The notes under the pieces are model-generated. The model was not told the DNA's origin. It ran no database searches and saw only the letters and a program-made list of their open reading frames with translations. This document shows positions 1 to 6,908 of a stretch of DNA of 20,004 bases, piece after piece. Position 1 is the stretch's first letter, and the number at the start of each line of letters is the position of its first letter. The position numbers were made by a program, and so were the translations under genes. Source of the DNA: Burkholderiaceae bacterium (lineage in GTDB: Bacteria > Pseudomonadota > Gammaproteobacteria > Burkholderiales > Burkholderiaceae_C); the NCBI GenBank assembly GCA_023268425.1, contig JALRFN010000089.1, positions 1 to 20,004 of the forward strand, given 5' to 3'.

Positions 1-1111
1 CACGCGCTACCAAGACATCATGGACTTGAACAAAAACTTCAAGCTCGCGTCTTCGGCCCGTGGCATCCGCATGGAGGACCAAACCTACGAGGAATACTTG
101 GCCCGCCGCACCTTCCAAGAGACCGACGCACCCGAGCACACCCGCGTGCGCATGTTGGTGGCCAAAGCCTTTTCACGCCCGGTGGTGCAAGAGTTCGACC
201 AAGCCATTCGCGCGTTGTGCGACGAAATCTTAGACAGCGTCTTGCTTGAGGGCGAATTCGACGCCACCAAACGCATCGCCCGACAATTGCCCATGCGCAT
301 GCTGGGGCGCATCATCGGCACGCCCGATGAAGACCTGGAGTGGTTGGTGGCCAAAGGCGATGCACTGATCGCCAACACCGACGCCGAGTTCACCGACCAT
401 GTGCTCGACCAAAGCGACACCGAGGCCTACCGCCTGATGCCGTTTCGCTCACCCGCTGGCGCCGAGTTGTACGACTACGCACAAAAGCTCATGGACAAGA
501 AAAATGCCGCCGGCGACACCAGCGGCGTTTTGCACCTGATCACCCAGCCCGACGCCGACGGCAACCGCATCAGCAACACCGAGTTTGGCAATTTCTTCTG
601 CCTGCTGGTCGCTGCAGGCAACGACACCACGCGCTACTCGATCGCGGCAGCCATCCACGCCTTGGCCAACCAAGCTGGCTTGTTGGAGCAGTTGCAACAA
701 GGCGACGAGGCACTGTGGGAGCGCGCACCGGACGAGTTCATCCGCTGGGCCTCACCGGCCATGTACTTTCGCCGCACGGCCACCAGCGACTTTGACATGC
801 ACGGCAAGCACATCAAAGCAGGCGACAAGATCTTGCTGTGGTTTGCCAGTGGCAACCGCGATGAGCGCATGTTCAAACACCCCTTCACCGTGGACCTCAA
901 CCGCGAGCACGTCAGCCGCCACGTCAGCTTTGGCCAGGGTGGCCCGCACGTGTGTTTGGGCATGTGGTTGGCGCGCTTGGAAGTGCGTCTGCTGCTGCAA
1001 GCCCTGGTCAAACGCGTGAAGAAAATCGAGCAAATCGCGCCACACGAGTTCTTGCGTTCCAACTTTGTGGGCGGCATCAAACGCCTGCCGGTGCGCATGA
1101 CCCTTCAATAA
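1..1111 (+). CDS. Cytochrome P450 (5' truncated by window edge)
   Basis: A soluble bacterial cytochrome P450 monooxygenase that would use electrons from a ferredoxin to hydroxylate a small substrate. The reading frame is open from base 2, and the residues before the first in-window ATG (base 20) read TRYQDI, which matches the usual 'RYxDV' stretch well inside P450s, so the true start lies upstream and perhaps 50-90 residues are missing. Visible landmarks in order: the DAPEHTRVR substrate-side motif (bases ~130-160), the I-helix oxygen-activation motif AGNDTT (~613-630), the ExxR pair within DEFIR (~731-745) followed by WASPAMYFRRTA, and the heme loop FGQGGPHVCLG with the thiolate Cys codon at 953-955. 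The extra residue in the heme loop is usual for CYP124/125/142-like families. The stop is followed 22 bp later by the ligase gene, and a ferredoxin follows that, so the three form one operon. The substrate is unknown; a cyclic or secondary amine is inferred from the neighbour only. Confidence 0.93.
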   Translation, partial: TRYQDIMDLNKNFKLASSARGIRMEDQTYEEYLARRTFQETDAPEHTRVRMLVAKAFSRPVVQEFDQAIRALCDEILDSVLLEGEFDATKRIARQLPMRMLGRIIGTPDEDLEWLVAKGDALIANTDAEFTDHVLDQSDTEAYRLMPFRSPAGAELYDYAQKLMDKKNAAGDTSGVLHLITQPDADGNRISNTEFGNFFCLLVAAGNDTTRYSIAAAIHALANQAGLLEQLQQGDEALWERAPDEFIRWASPAMYFRRTATSDFDMHGKHIKAGDKILLWFASGNRDERMFKHPFTVDLNREHVSRHVSFGQGGPHVCLGMWLARLEVRLLLQALVKRVKKIEQIAPHEFLRSNFVGGIKRLPVRMTLQ

Positions 1112-1133
1112 ACCACAAACAACAGGAGACAAC

Positions 1134-2420
1134 ATGGCCATTCCCCAATACGAGCGCTTGCGCGTGCTGTTCAGCGACACCCTGGGCAAAGCCCGTGGCA
1201 AATACGTGCCGTGGCGTGCCGGACAAGACGGCGCTGCGCGCTTTTGCCGCAGCCTTTACGGCGTGACTTTTGAGCGCGAATTGGTGCCCTTTCCCGGCTC
1301 TTGCGTGCTGGAAAACCTGCCCGACTTGGAAGTGCAATACCGAGCGCAAGACGTGCGAGACGGCTGGGACGCCGGCACGCGCGTGGTTTTGGGCGACCAA
1401 TTCGACAACCACAGCAAGCCCCTGGGTTTGGACCCGCGTGGCGCCTTAAAACGCGCCATTGCCGAGTGGCAAGCCCTGGGCTACACGCCCATGGTCGGTA
1501 TCGAGTTGGAAGCCTACGCCTTTGTGGAGCAAGCCGACGGCAGCCTGGTGCCCTATGGCCGCCAAGGTTCGCACGTGTATGACACCGGCGCCTTCGCTGA
1601 CCCCTTGGGCGTGATGGATGCGATTTGGGACAAGGCCGCAGCGGCGGGTTTTCAGATCGACTCCATGAACACCGAATACGATGCATTTCAGTGGGAGTTG
1701 ACACTGCGCTACGACGAGGCCTTGCGCGCCGTGGACGATATCTTTTTGTTCCGCGTGTTGGCGCGCGAAGAAGCGATCCGCCACGGCGTGGTGTTGACCT
1801 TCATGCCCAAACCCATTCTGGAATCCGGTGGCAGCGGCTTGCACGTCAACTTCAGCCTGCGCGACGCCCAAGGCCAAAACGCCTTTGCCGGTGGCGTTGA
1901 GGGCAACGCGCTGATGCGCGGCTGCGTGGCCGGACTGATGCACCACCACCAGGGCTTGGCGGGTTTGGTCGCACCCACGGCGCAGTCGTATTTGCGATTG
2001 CAACCAGCCTCCTTGTCGGGCTACTGGCAAAACTGGGCCGTCGACCACCGTGGCGTCACCGTGCGCTTGTCGCCTGAAACGGGTGCGGGCGCGCGCATTG
2101 AGCACCGCATGCCCGACGCGGGTGCCAACCCCTACACCACCGTGGCCGCCATTCTCCAAGCCGCACGCCTGGGGTTCACCCAAAACTATGCGCTGCAAGA
2201 CGCGGAAACCGCTGACTGCTTGGAGACCAACGACGCCAAACAAGGCGTGGCCGACAGTTTGTTGGAAGCCTTGGACGCACTCGAAGCCGACACCGCCTTG
2301 GTTGAGGCGGTGGGCTCGGAGCTGGTGGCCAACCACCTCGCGGCCAAACGCCACGAAGCCGAACGCACCGCCGCGCTCGAAGGCGACGAACTGCGCGACT
2401 TTTACATCCGACACATCTGA
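1134..2420 (+). CDS. Glutamine-synthetase-like gamma-glutamyl-amine ligase (GS type III/GlnA-like)
   Basis: A 428-residue member of the glutamine synthetase catalytic family, expected to join glutamate to an amine with ATP. The ATG at 1134 has a good SD (AGGAGA, 1124-1129). Metal and substrate residues are recognisable: E124/E126 in GIELEAYAF, E181 and E188 in NTEYDAFQWE, H237 in GSGLHVNF, the SGYWQNWAVDHRG segment (~295-307) and RIEHRMPDAGANPY (E323, R325). The second histidine of the usual GxGxHxH motif is Asn (N239). The N-terminal beta-grasp domain is short, and the Tyr adenylylation loop of housekeeping GlnA is not apparent. Its place between a P450 and a ferredoxin argues against ordinary ammonia assimilation. 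Known parallels are gamma-glutamylamide synthetases of amine catabolism and the GS-like gene beside the mycobacterial piperidine/morpholine P450 cluster. The actual amine is unknown. Confidence 0.88.
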   Translation: MAIPQYERLRVLFSDTLGKARGKYVPWRAGQDGAARFCRSLYGVTFERELVPFPGSCVLENLPDLEVQYRAQDVRDGWDAGTRVVLGDQFDNHSKPLGLDPRGALKRAIAEWQALGYTPMVGIELEAYAFVEQADGSLVPYGRQGSHVYDTGAFADPLGVMDAIWDKAAAAGFQIDSMNTEYDAFQWELTLRYDEALRAVDDIFLFRVLAREEAIRHGVVLTFMPKPILESGGSGLHVNFSLRDAQGQNAFAGGVEGNALMRGCVAGLMHHHQGLAGLVAPTAQSYLRLQPASLSGYWQNWAVDHRGVTVRLSPETGAGARIEHRMPDAGANPYTTVAAILQAARLGFTQNYALQDAETADCLETNDAKQGVADSLLEALDALEADTALVEAVGSELVANHLAAKRHEAERTAALEGDELRDFYIRHI

Positions 2421-2441
2421 GCACAACCAGGGAGAAACACC

Positions 2442-2765
2442 ATGCCCACCATCCATTGGATCACCCACGACGGACAACGCTTTGTCGAAGACGTCGCCGA
2501 AGACACCAGCTTGATGGATGCCGCCGTGTTTGCAGGCGTGCCCGGCATCGAAGGTGACTGCGGCGGCAACCTGTCGTGCGCGACCTGCCATGTCGTGGTC
2601 GACGCGGCCTGGGTGAAACGCGTTGGCCAACCCGAAGGCAACGAAGACACCATGCTCGATGCCGCGCTGCAAGTGCCACGCCAAACGCACAGCCGCTTGA
2701 GCTGCCAAATCAAAGCGACCGCCGCCCTGGACGGCTTGGTCTTGCACGTGCCCGCGCCGTTTTGA
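2442..2765 (+). CDS. [2Fe-2S] ferredoxin, adrenodoxin/putidaredoxin type
   Basis: A 107-residue electron-transfer protein, the likely direct donor to the P450 two genes upstream. The cluster ligands are plain: CGGNLSCATC (Cys-X5-Cys-X2-Cys, ~residues 40-48) and a fourth Cys in LSCQIK about 39 residues later, the adrenodoxin-type spacing. The C-terminal VLHVPAPF resembles the end of putidaredoxin-like proteins. The start ATG at 2442 has the SD AGGGAG (2429-2434), 21 bp after the ligase stop. No dedicated NAD(P)H ferredoxin reductase follows; it may lie upstream of the window or elsewhere in the genome. The VanB reductase nearby has its own fused ferredoxin domain and is not an obvious substitute. 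Confidence 0.93.
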   Translation: MPTIHWITHDGQRFVEDVAEDTSLMDAAVFAGVPGIEGDCGGNLSCATCHVVVDAAWVKRVGQPEGNEDTMLDAALQVPRQTHSRLSCQIKATAALDGLVLHVPAPF

Positions 2766-2793
2766 GCGCACTGTGGCCTCGCACGGGGCGCAC

Positions 2794-2829
2794 ATGAACA
2801 ACGGCCGCGATGACGCGGCCGTGGTTCAT
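2794..2829. terminator. Strong hairpin between convergent operons (probable bidirectional terminator)
   Basis: An inverted repeat in which ATGAAC (2794-2799) plus ACGGCCGCG (2801-2809) pairs with CGCGGCCGT (2814-2822) plus GTTCAT (2824-2829), around a 4-base loop and one internal mismatch. It sits in the 83-bp gap between the ferredoxin stop and the dctM stop, the expected place for a shared terminator. There is no long U tract on either side, so intrinsic termination is likely but not certain. Confidence 0.7.
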
Positions 2830-2848
2830 TCCAGGGTGCTGCTTTGCC

Positions 2849-4171
2849 TCAACCCGTGAGTCTGGGGATCAACAAGGTGATCGCCGGGAAAGCCACCAAC
2901 AACACCACCCGCAACAAGTCCATGGACACAAAAGGCATCACGCCTTTGTAGGTGTCTTTGATCGGAATGTCCGGGGCCATGGATTGGATGACAAAGAGGT
3001 TCATGCCCACGGGGGGGGTGATCAAGCCGACTTCCACGACGATCAAGACCAAGATGCCAAACCAAATCGCCGTCTCATCGGGCGTCATGCCAAAGTCCAT
3101 GCCTTGAATCATGGGGAAGAAAATCGGCACGGTCAGCAAAATCATGGACAGCGAGTCCATCACACAGCCCATGACCACGTAAAACAACAAGATCGCGCCC
3201 AAGACCACCAAAGGCGCATAGCCCTGGTCGCCCACCCACATCGCCAACTCTTGCGGCAGACCCGAGAGCGCCAAAAAGTTGTTGTAGGCCGCAGCGCCCA
3301 AGACAATCATGAACACCATCGCCGTGCCGGTGGCCGTGCCGTCGATGGTCGACGCCAGCGTGCGGCGGTTCAGCCCGCCGCGCAACCAAGCCAAGGTGCC
3401 CGTGGCAATGGCCCCGACCGCAGCGCCTTCGGTCGGCGTGAAGATGCCGGTGTAGATGCCACCAACCACAACCAGAAAAATCAGCACCACTGGCCACACC
3501 AGCGCCAAGATCGCAAAGCGTTCTTTCCAAGGCACACGGGCCATTTGACCGGCCAGTTCGGGCTTGAGGTGCACGACCAAGCTGATCACACCCATGTAAC
3601 TCAGGGCCGCCAAGATGCCAGGGACAAAAGCCGCTGCGAACATCACCGCGATGTTTTGCTCGGTCAAGATGGCGTAAATCACCAAGACCACCGACGGCGG
3701 AATCAAAATCCCCAACGTGCCGCCCGCGGCCAAGGCGCCTGTCGCCAAGCCACCGTCATAACCGGCGCGGCGCAGTTCGGGCAAAGCCACTTGACCCATG
3801 GTGGCTGCCGTCGCTAAGGACGAGCCGCAAATCGAGCCAAAGCCCGCGCAGGCGCCAATCGCAGCCATCGCCACCCCGCCCTTGCGGTGTCCCAAAAACG
3901 CTTCCGCTGCGCGGAACAGGGCTTGCGACATGCCGCCCAAAGTGGCGAACTGACCCATCAGCAAAAACAGCGGAACGATGGTCAAGGAGTGGTTGGCGAA
4001 TTGGCCATAGGCCAAGGTCTTGATTTGCTGCAACAAGGGCATGGCGTCACCAAACACCAGCACCGAGCCACCCAAGCCCACCAACAGCATGGCCAAGCCA
4101 ATGGGCATGCGCAAAAAAATCAATACGAGCACCAGTGGGAAGGACCAGGCTGCAATCTGCAATTCACTCAT
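2849..4171 (-). CDS. dctM: TRAP transporter large membrane subunit DctM
   Basis: A 440-residue polytopic inner-membrane protein, the ion-coupled transport channel of a tripartite ATP-independent periplasmic transporter. The ATG at 4171 (MSELQIAAWSF) is chosen because it lies one base after the dctQ stop (TGA-c-ATG), implying translational coupling; the open frame further upstream is antisense-like read-through of dctQ. About a dozen hydrophobic segments are visible, with family motifs GACAGFGSICGSSLATAAT (~105-123), GGTLGILIPPS (~150-160), GIFTPTEGAAVGA (~245-257) and ITPPVGMNLFV (~385-396). Full length for the family. It is the last gene of the - strand block and ends just before the convergent hairpin. 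The substrate is set by DctP, not visible here. Confidence 0.96.
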   Translation of the reverse strand: MSELQIAAWSFPLVLVLIFLRMPIGLAMLLVGLGGSVLVFGDAMPLLQQIKTLAYGQFANHSLTIVPLFLLMGQFATLGGMSQALFRAAEAFLGHRKGGVAMAAIGACAGFGSICGSSLATAATMGQVALPELRRAGYDGGLATGALAAGGTLGILIPPSVVLVIYAILTEQNIAVMFAAAFVPGILAALSYMGVISLVVHLKPELAGQMARVPWKERFAILALVWPVVLIFLVVVGGIYTGIFTPTEGAAVGAIATGTLAWLRGGLNRRTLASTIDGTATGTAMVFMIVLGAAAYNNFLALSGLPQELAMWVGDQGYAPLVVLGAILLFYVVMGCVMDSLSMILLTVPIFFPMIQGMDFGMTPDETAIWFGILVLIVVEVGLITPPVGMNLFVIQSMAPDIPIKDTYKGVMPFVSMDLLRVVLLVAFPAITLLIPRLTG

Positions 4172-4172
4172 G

Positions 4173-4694
4173 TCAATGCTCCGCCACCGCCGCTTGGGCA
4201 AATTCAGCTGGCACCGCGACCAGCCCCAAGGATTCAATGAATTTCCAGGCGTAGGCCACCAAGCCCAAAGCCGCAGGCACCATCGCTGCGGCATAGCCGT
4301 ACCACAGCGGCATCAGCAACACAAAAGTGGTTTCACCGGTTTCGCGGTGGTCTTGCAACTGCACGCCCATGCGCCACACCAAAACCACCCACGCGGCCAG
4401 CATCAAAGCGTTGAATAACACGGTGAGCAAAGCCTGCAGTGCTTTAGGGAAACGTCCCCACAAAATATCCACCACGGCGTGCGCGCTGCGCATGTGGGTC
4501 CAAGGCAAGAAACAAAACACCGCCACCCCAGAGCCGATTTCCACCAACTCAAAGTCGCCGCGCACAGGGCCCAAGCCGATGCCCGTGAGGCTGCGCCCAA
4601 CGATGCTCACCACGCTGAGCAAGGCGATCAAGGTCAGCACACCAATGCCAACAAACGCCATGCCACGAAAGAAACGGTAGACCTGCAGGTTCAT
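4173..4694 (-). CDS. dctQ: TRAP transporter small membrane subunit DctQ
   Basis: A 173-residue protein with four predicted membrane helices (approximately residues 10-33, 50-66, 90-112 and 128-150), the usual topology of DctQ, which bridges the binding protein and DctM in the inner membrane. The start is ATG at 4694 (MNLQVYRFFRG), with a G-rich stretch (GGGGG) about six bases upstream; a TTG two codons earlier is an alternative. Helix 2 carries the FELVEIGSGVAVFCFLPWTH motif, typical of DctQ. It is separated from dctP by a strong terminator and coupled to dctM by a one-base gap. Confidence 0.93.
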   Translation of the reverse strand: MNLQVYRFFRGMAFVGIGVLTLIALLSVVSIVGRSLTGIGLGPVRGDFELVEIGSGVAVFCFLPWTHMRSAHAVVDILWGRFPKALQALLTVLFNALMLAAWVVLVWRMGVQLQDHRETGETTFVLLMPLWYGYAAAMVPAALGLVAYAWKFIESLGLVAVPAEFAQAAVAEH

Positions 4695-4709
4695 GCCCAA
4701 CCCCCATTG

Positions 4710-4745
4710 AAAAAAAGCGACTCAGGCCGCTCGCCTGAGTCGCTT
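4710..4745 (-). terminator. Intrinsic terminator between dctP and dctQ
   Basis: A perfect 12-bp stem: AAGCGACTCAGG (4715-4726) and CCTGAGTCGCTT (4734-4745) with a 7-base loop. Read on the - strand it is followed by a T run (4716-4710). It starts 17 bp after the dctP stop and lies before dctQ, so it should end most dctP transcripts and let only a fraction continue into dctQM. Confidence 0.93.
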
Positions 4746-4762
4746 GGACCGCGCAACGACGA

Positions 4763-5803
4763 TTACTTGTCGTACTTGGCCACTGTCGCACGAGCCGTCT
4801 TCAACAAGCCCGCACCATCCAAGCCCGCCTCTTTGGAGCGCTTGACCCAAGAGTCAATCACCACATCGGCGTAACGGCGCCAGCGTTGCATCTCGATTTC
4901 ATCGATCTCGTTGATGGTGTTGCCGGCTTTGCGCACCAGAGCCAAACCACCCGCGTCGCCCTTGTCCATGGTCTCGCCAAAGCGCTGCGCGCAGGCCATG
5001 CCGCTTTGCGCGTCGATGGCTTTTTTGGCTTGCTCAGGCAATGACTCGTACTTGGCCTTGTTCATCACCACGCCGAAAGTGTTGGTGTAGAGCGAAATGC
5101 CTTTGGCGAACAAGGTGTGGTTCTTCACCAGTTGTTGCACCTTCAGTGCAGGCACAACTTCGTAAGGAATGGTCGTGCCGTCGATCACGCCTTTGGACAG
5201 CGCCTCACCCACGGCAGGCACAGGCATGCCAATGGGGGTGGCGCCCAAAGCGGTGATCAGGTCGTTGACGGTGCGGCCAGCGCCACGGATCTTCTTGCCC
5301 TTGAGGTCTTCGATCTTGGTGACGGGATCTTTGGTGTGGAAGTTGCCCGGGCCGTGGGTGTGCACGCAAATCAGCTTGACGTCTTTGTATTCGTCCATCG
5401 CGTTGTGCTCGACAAAGTCTTGCAAGGCCATGGAGCCCATGGTGGCGTTCTTGGTCATGAACGGCACTTCAAACACTTCGGTCTTGGGGAAACGACCAGG
5501 GGTGTAAGACAACACGGTCCAGATGATGTCGACCACGCCGTCTTTGGCTTGGTCAAACAGTTCTGGCGGCTTGCCGCCCAGCACCATGCTGTCGTATTGC
5601 TTGATCTTCAGGGTGCCGCCACTGGCTTTCTCAACATCTTGAATCCAGGGCTTGATGGCCATGCGCGGGATCGTCGCCATCGACGGCAACATTTGGTGGA
5701 AGCGCAAAGTGACTTCCTCGGCGTGTGCAGCGGGCACAGCCAAACCGCCCAGGGCGGCGCTCAGCGCGGCAGCGCTCAACAGGGTACGGCGAACAGCTTT
5801 CAT
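4763..5803 (-). CDS. dctP: TRAP transporter periplasmic solute-binding protein DctP
   Basis: A 346-residue secreted binding protein. The ATG at 5803 is preceded by a strong SD (GAGGAG, spacing about six), so the longer open frame upstream is not used. The signal peptide is clear: MKAVRR, a hydrophobic Ala/Leu core, and cleavage after AHA at about residue 28. The mature part has the DctP fold signature, including GGKPPELFDQAKDGVVDI (~76-93), HTHGPGNFHT (148-157), and KIRGAGR with R173 in the place of the Arg that salt-bridges substrate carboxylates in this family. GTTIPYEVVPALKV follows at ~220. The ligand is probably an organic or aromatic acid. Position directly after vanB suggests a methoxyaromatic acid or a relative, but this is inference; many Burkholderiales carry such transporters of unknown ligand. 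Confidence 0.95.
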   Translation of the reverse strand: MKAVRRTLLSAAALSAALGGLAVPAAHAEEVTLRFHQMLPSMATIPRMAIKPWIQDVEKASGGTLKIKQYDSMVLGGKPPELFDQAKDGVVDIIWTVLSYTPGRFPKTEVFEVPFMTKNATMGSMALQDFVEHNAMDEYKDVKLICVHTHGPGNFHTKDPVTKIEDLKGKKIRGAGRTVNDLITALGATPIGMPVPAVGEALSKGVIDGTTIPYEVVPALKVQQLVKNHTLFAKGISLYTNTFGVVMNKAKYESLPEQAKKAIDAQSGMACAQRFGETMDKGDAGGLALVRKAGNTINEIDEIEMQRWRRYADVVIDSWVKRSKEAGLDGAGLLKTARATVAKYDK

Positions 5804-5905
5804 GATTTCTCCTCGGTTTGGGGGCTCAACACAACAGGCAAAACTTGTTCCCAAGCCTGACCAGATGTTACTTCAAATATTAAACAAATTTTTCACACAC
5901 CAACA

Positions 5906-5923
5906 CCTAGAACTTACCCTAGG
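5906..5923. promoter_or_regulatory. CCTAG-N8-CTAGG inverted repeat upstream of dctP
   Basis: Half-sites CCTAG (5906-5910) and CTAGG (5919-5923) lie seven bases beyond the vanB stop, next to an AT-rich patch (about 5870-5900) that contrasts with the GC-rich surroundings. On the - strand a TAATAT hexamer within that patch could serve as a -10. Together these look like a regulator site and a promoter for dctPQM independent of the van genes. The regulator is unknown. Confidence 0.4.
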
Positions 5924-5929
5924 CTCAAT

Positions 5930-6889
5930 TCACAAATCCAAGACAATTTGGGCAGATTTTGCCCTTGAACAACACGGCAAAATCAAGGCCCCATCGGCCT
6001 GCTCTTGCGGCGTCAGATAAACGTCGCGGTGATCTGGCGTTCCTTCAATGATTGAAGTGATGCAGGTGCCACAGACGCCTTGTTCACACGACACCAAGAT
6101 GTCAATCCCAGCCGCCGCGCAGGCCTGCACGATGGTTTGATCAGCGGCCACGCGTATGCTTTGACCACTGCTGTGGATGATGACATCAAAACCACCGTCG
6201 CCCGCTTGGTGCACTGGTGCATCGTTGCTGAAAAACTCCCAATGCAAGTGCGACTCCGGCACCCCTGCCGCGCGCGCCGCACCCAGCACCGCGTCCATGA
6301 AGACTTGCGGTCCGCACACATAAACGTGGGTGTCCGGCGCCAGCGACGCCATCGCGGCCTGCGCATCGAAATGCCCGCCCGCCTCCTCGTCCACGTGCAG
6401 GTGCAAAGCCCCAGCAAAAGCCGACTGCAAGCGGCCCAAGTACGCCGCTCGTGCGCGCGAACGCACGGCGTAATGCAAGCTGAACACATCACCGCGCGCT
6501 TGCAAGGTGGTGGCCATGGCCATCATCGGGGTGATGCCAATGCCACCCGCAAACAAGGCGTGGCGCTGCCCCATGGGCGCCAGCGGAAAATGGTTGGCCG
6601 GAAAGTCAATGTCCAACACATCGCCTTCATTGACCTGCTCGTGCATCGCCGCCGAGCCGCCACGCGAAGCTGGCTCACGCAAGACGCCCAACTCGTAACG
6701 CGTCACATCGCTCGGGTTGCCCGCCAGCGAATACGAACGCACCAGCGCTTCGCCCGAGCTCGTGCACAGGTGCACGTCAATGTGTGCACCTGCCTCAAAC
6801 ACGGGCAGCGGCGCGCCATCCAACGCACTCAACTCCAGGGCCACGATGTCCTCGGCCTCTTGCCATTTCGCGGTCACCCGCACTTGCAT
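5930..6889 (-). CDS. vanB: Vanillate O-demethylase oxidoreductase (reductase subunit VanB)
   Basis: A phthalate-dioxygenase-reductase-type electron carrier of 319 residues that passes electrons from NADH through a flavin and a [2Fe-2S] centre to VanA. Domains in order: flavin-binding barrel with FEAGAHIDVHL and RSYSLAG (~residues 30-60), NAD-binding domain with LFAGGIGITPMMAMA (~110-125) and YVCGPQVFMD (~190-200), then a C-terminal plant-type ferredoxin with CEQGVCGTC (Cys-X4-Cys-X2-Cys) and a final Cys in LPCCSRAK. The ATG at 6889 matches usual VanB length. A GTG at 6898, three codons earlier, has a better placed GGAG and may be the real start. It begins 19 bp (ATG) after the vanA stop in the same operon. 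Confidence 0.93.
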   Translation of the reverse strand: MQVRVTAKWQEAEDIVALELSALDGAPLPVFEAGAHIDVHLCTSSGEALVRSYSLAGNPSDVTRYELGVLREPASRGGSAAMHEQVNEGDVLDIDFPANHFPLAPMGQRHALFAGGIGITPMMAMATTLQARGDVFSLHYAVRSRARAAYLGRLQSAFAGALHLHVDEEAGGHFDAQAAMASLAPDTHVYVCGPQVFMDAVLGAARAAGVPESHLHWEFFSNDAPVHQAGDGGFDVIIHSSGQSIRVAADQTIVQACAAAGIDILVSCEQGVCGTCITSIIEGTPDHRDVYLTPQEQADGALILPCCSRAKSAQIVLDL

Positions 6890-6908
6890 GTCTGCCACAT
6901 TCACTCCA

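Noticed and set aside
1446..2801. 451-codon open frame on the - strand opposite the GS-like ligase and ferredoxin
   Set aside because: It is exactly antisense to two clear genes, has no recognisable motif, and results from GC-rich codon bias.
2810..3817. 335-codon + strand open frame, rich in His, Gln, Arg and Asp
   Set aside because: Its odd composition is the complement of the hydrophobic DctM coding strand; no motif or SD supports it.
5117..5860. 247-codon + strand open frame opposite dctP
   Set aside because: Antisense shadow of a firmly identified gene; no SD and no recognisable domain.
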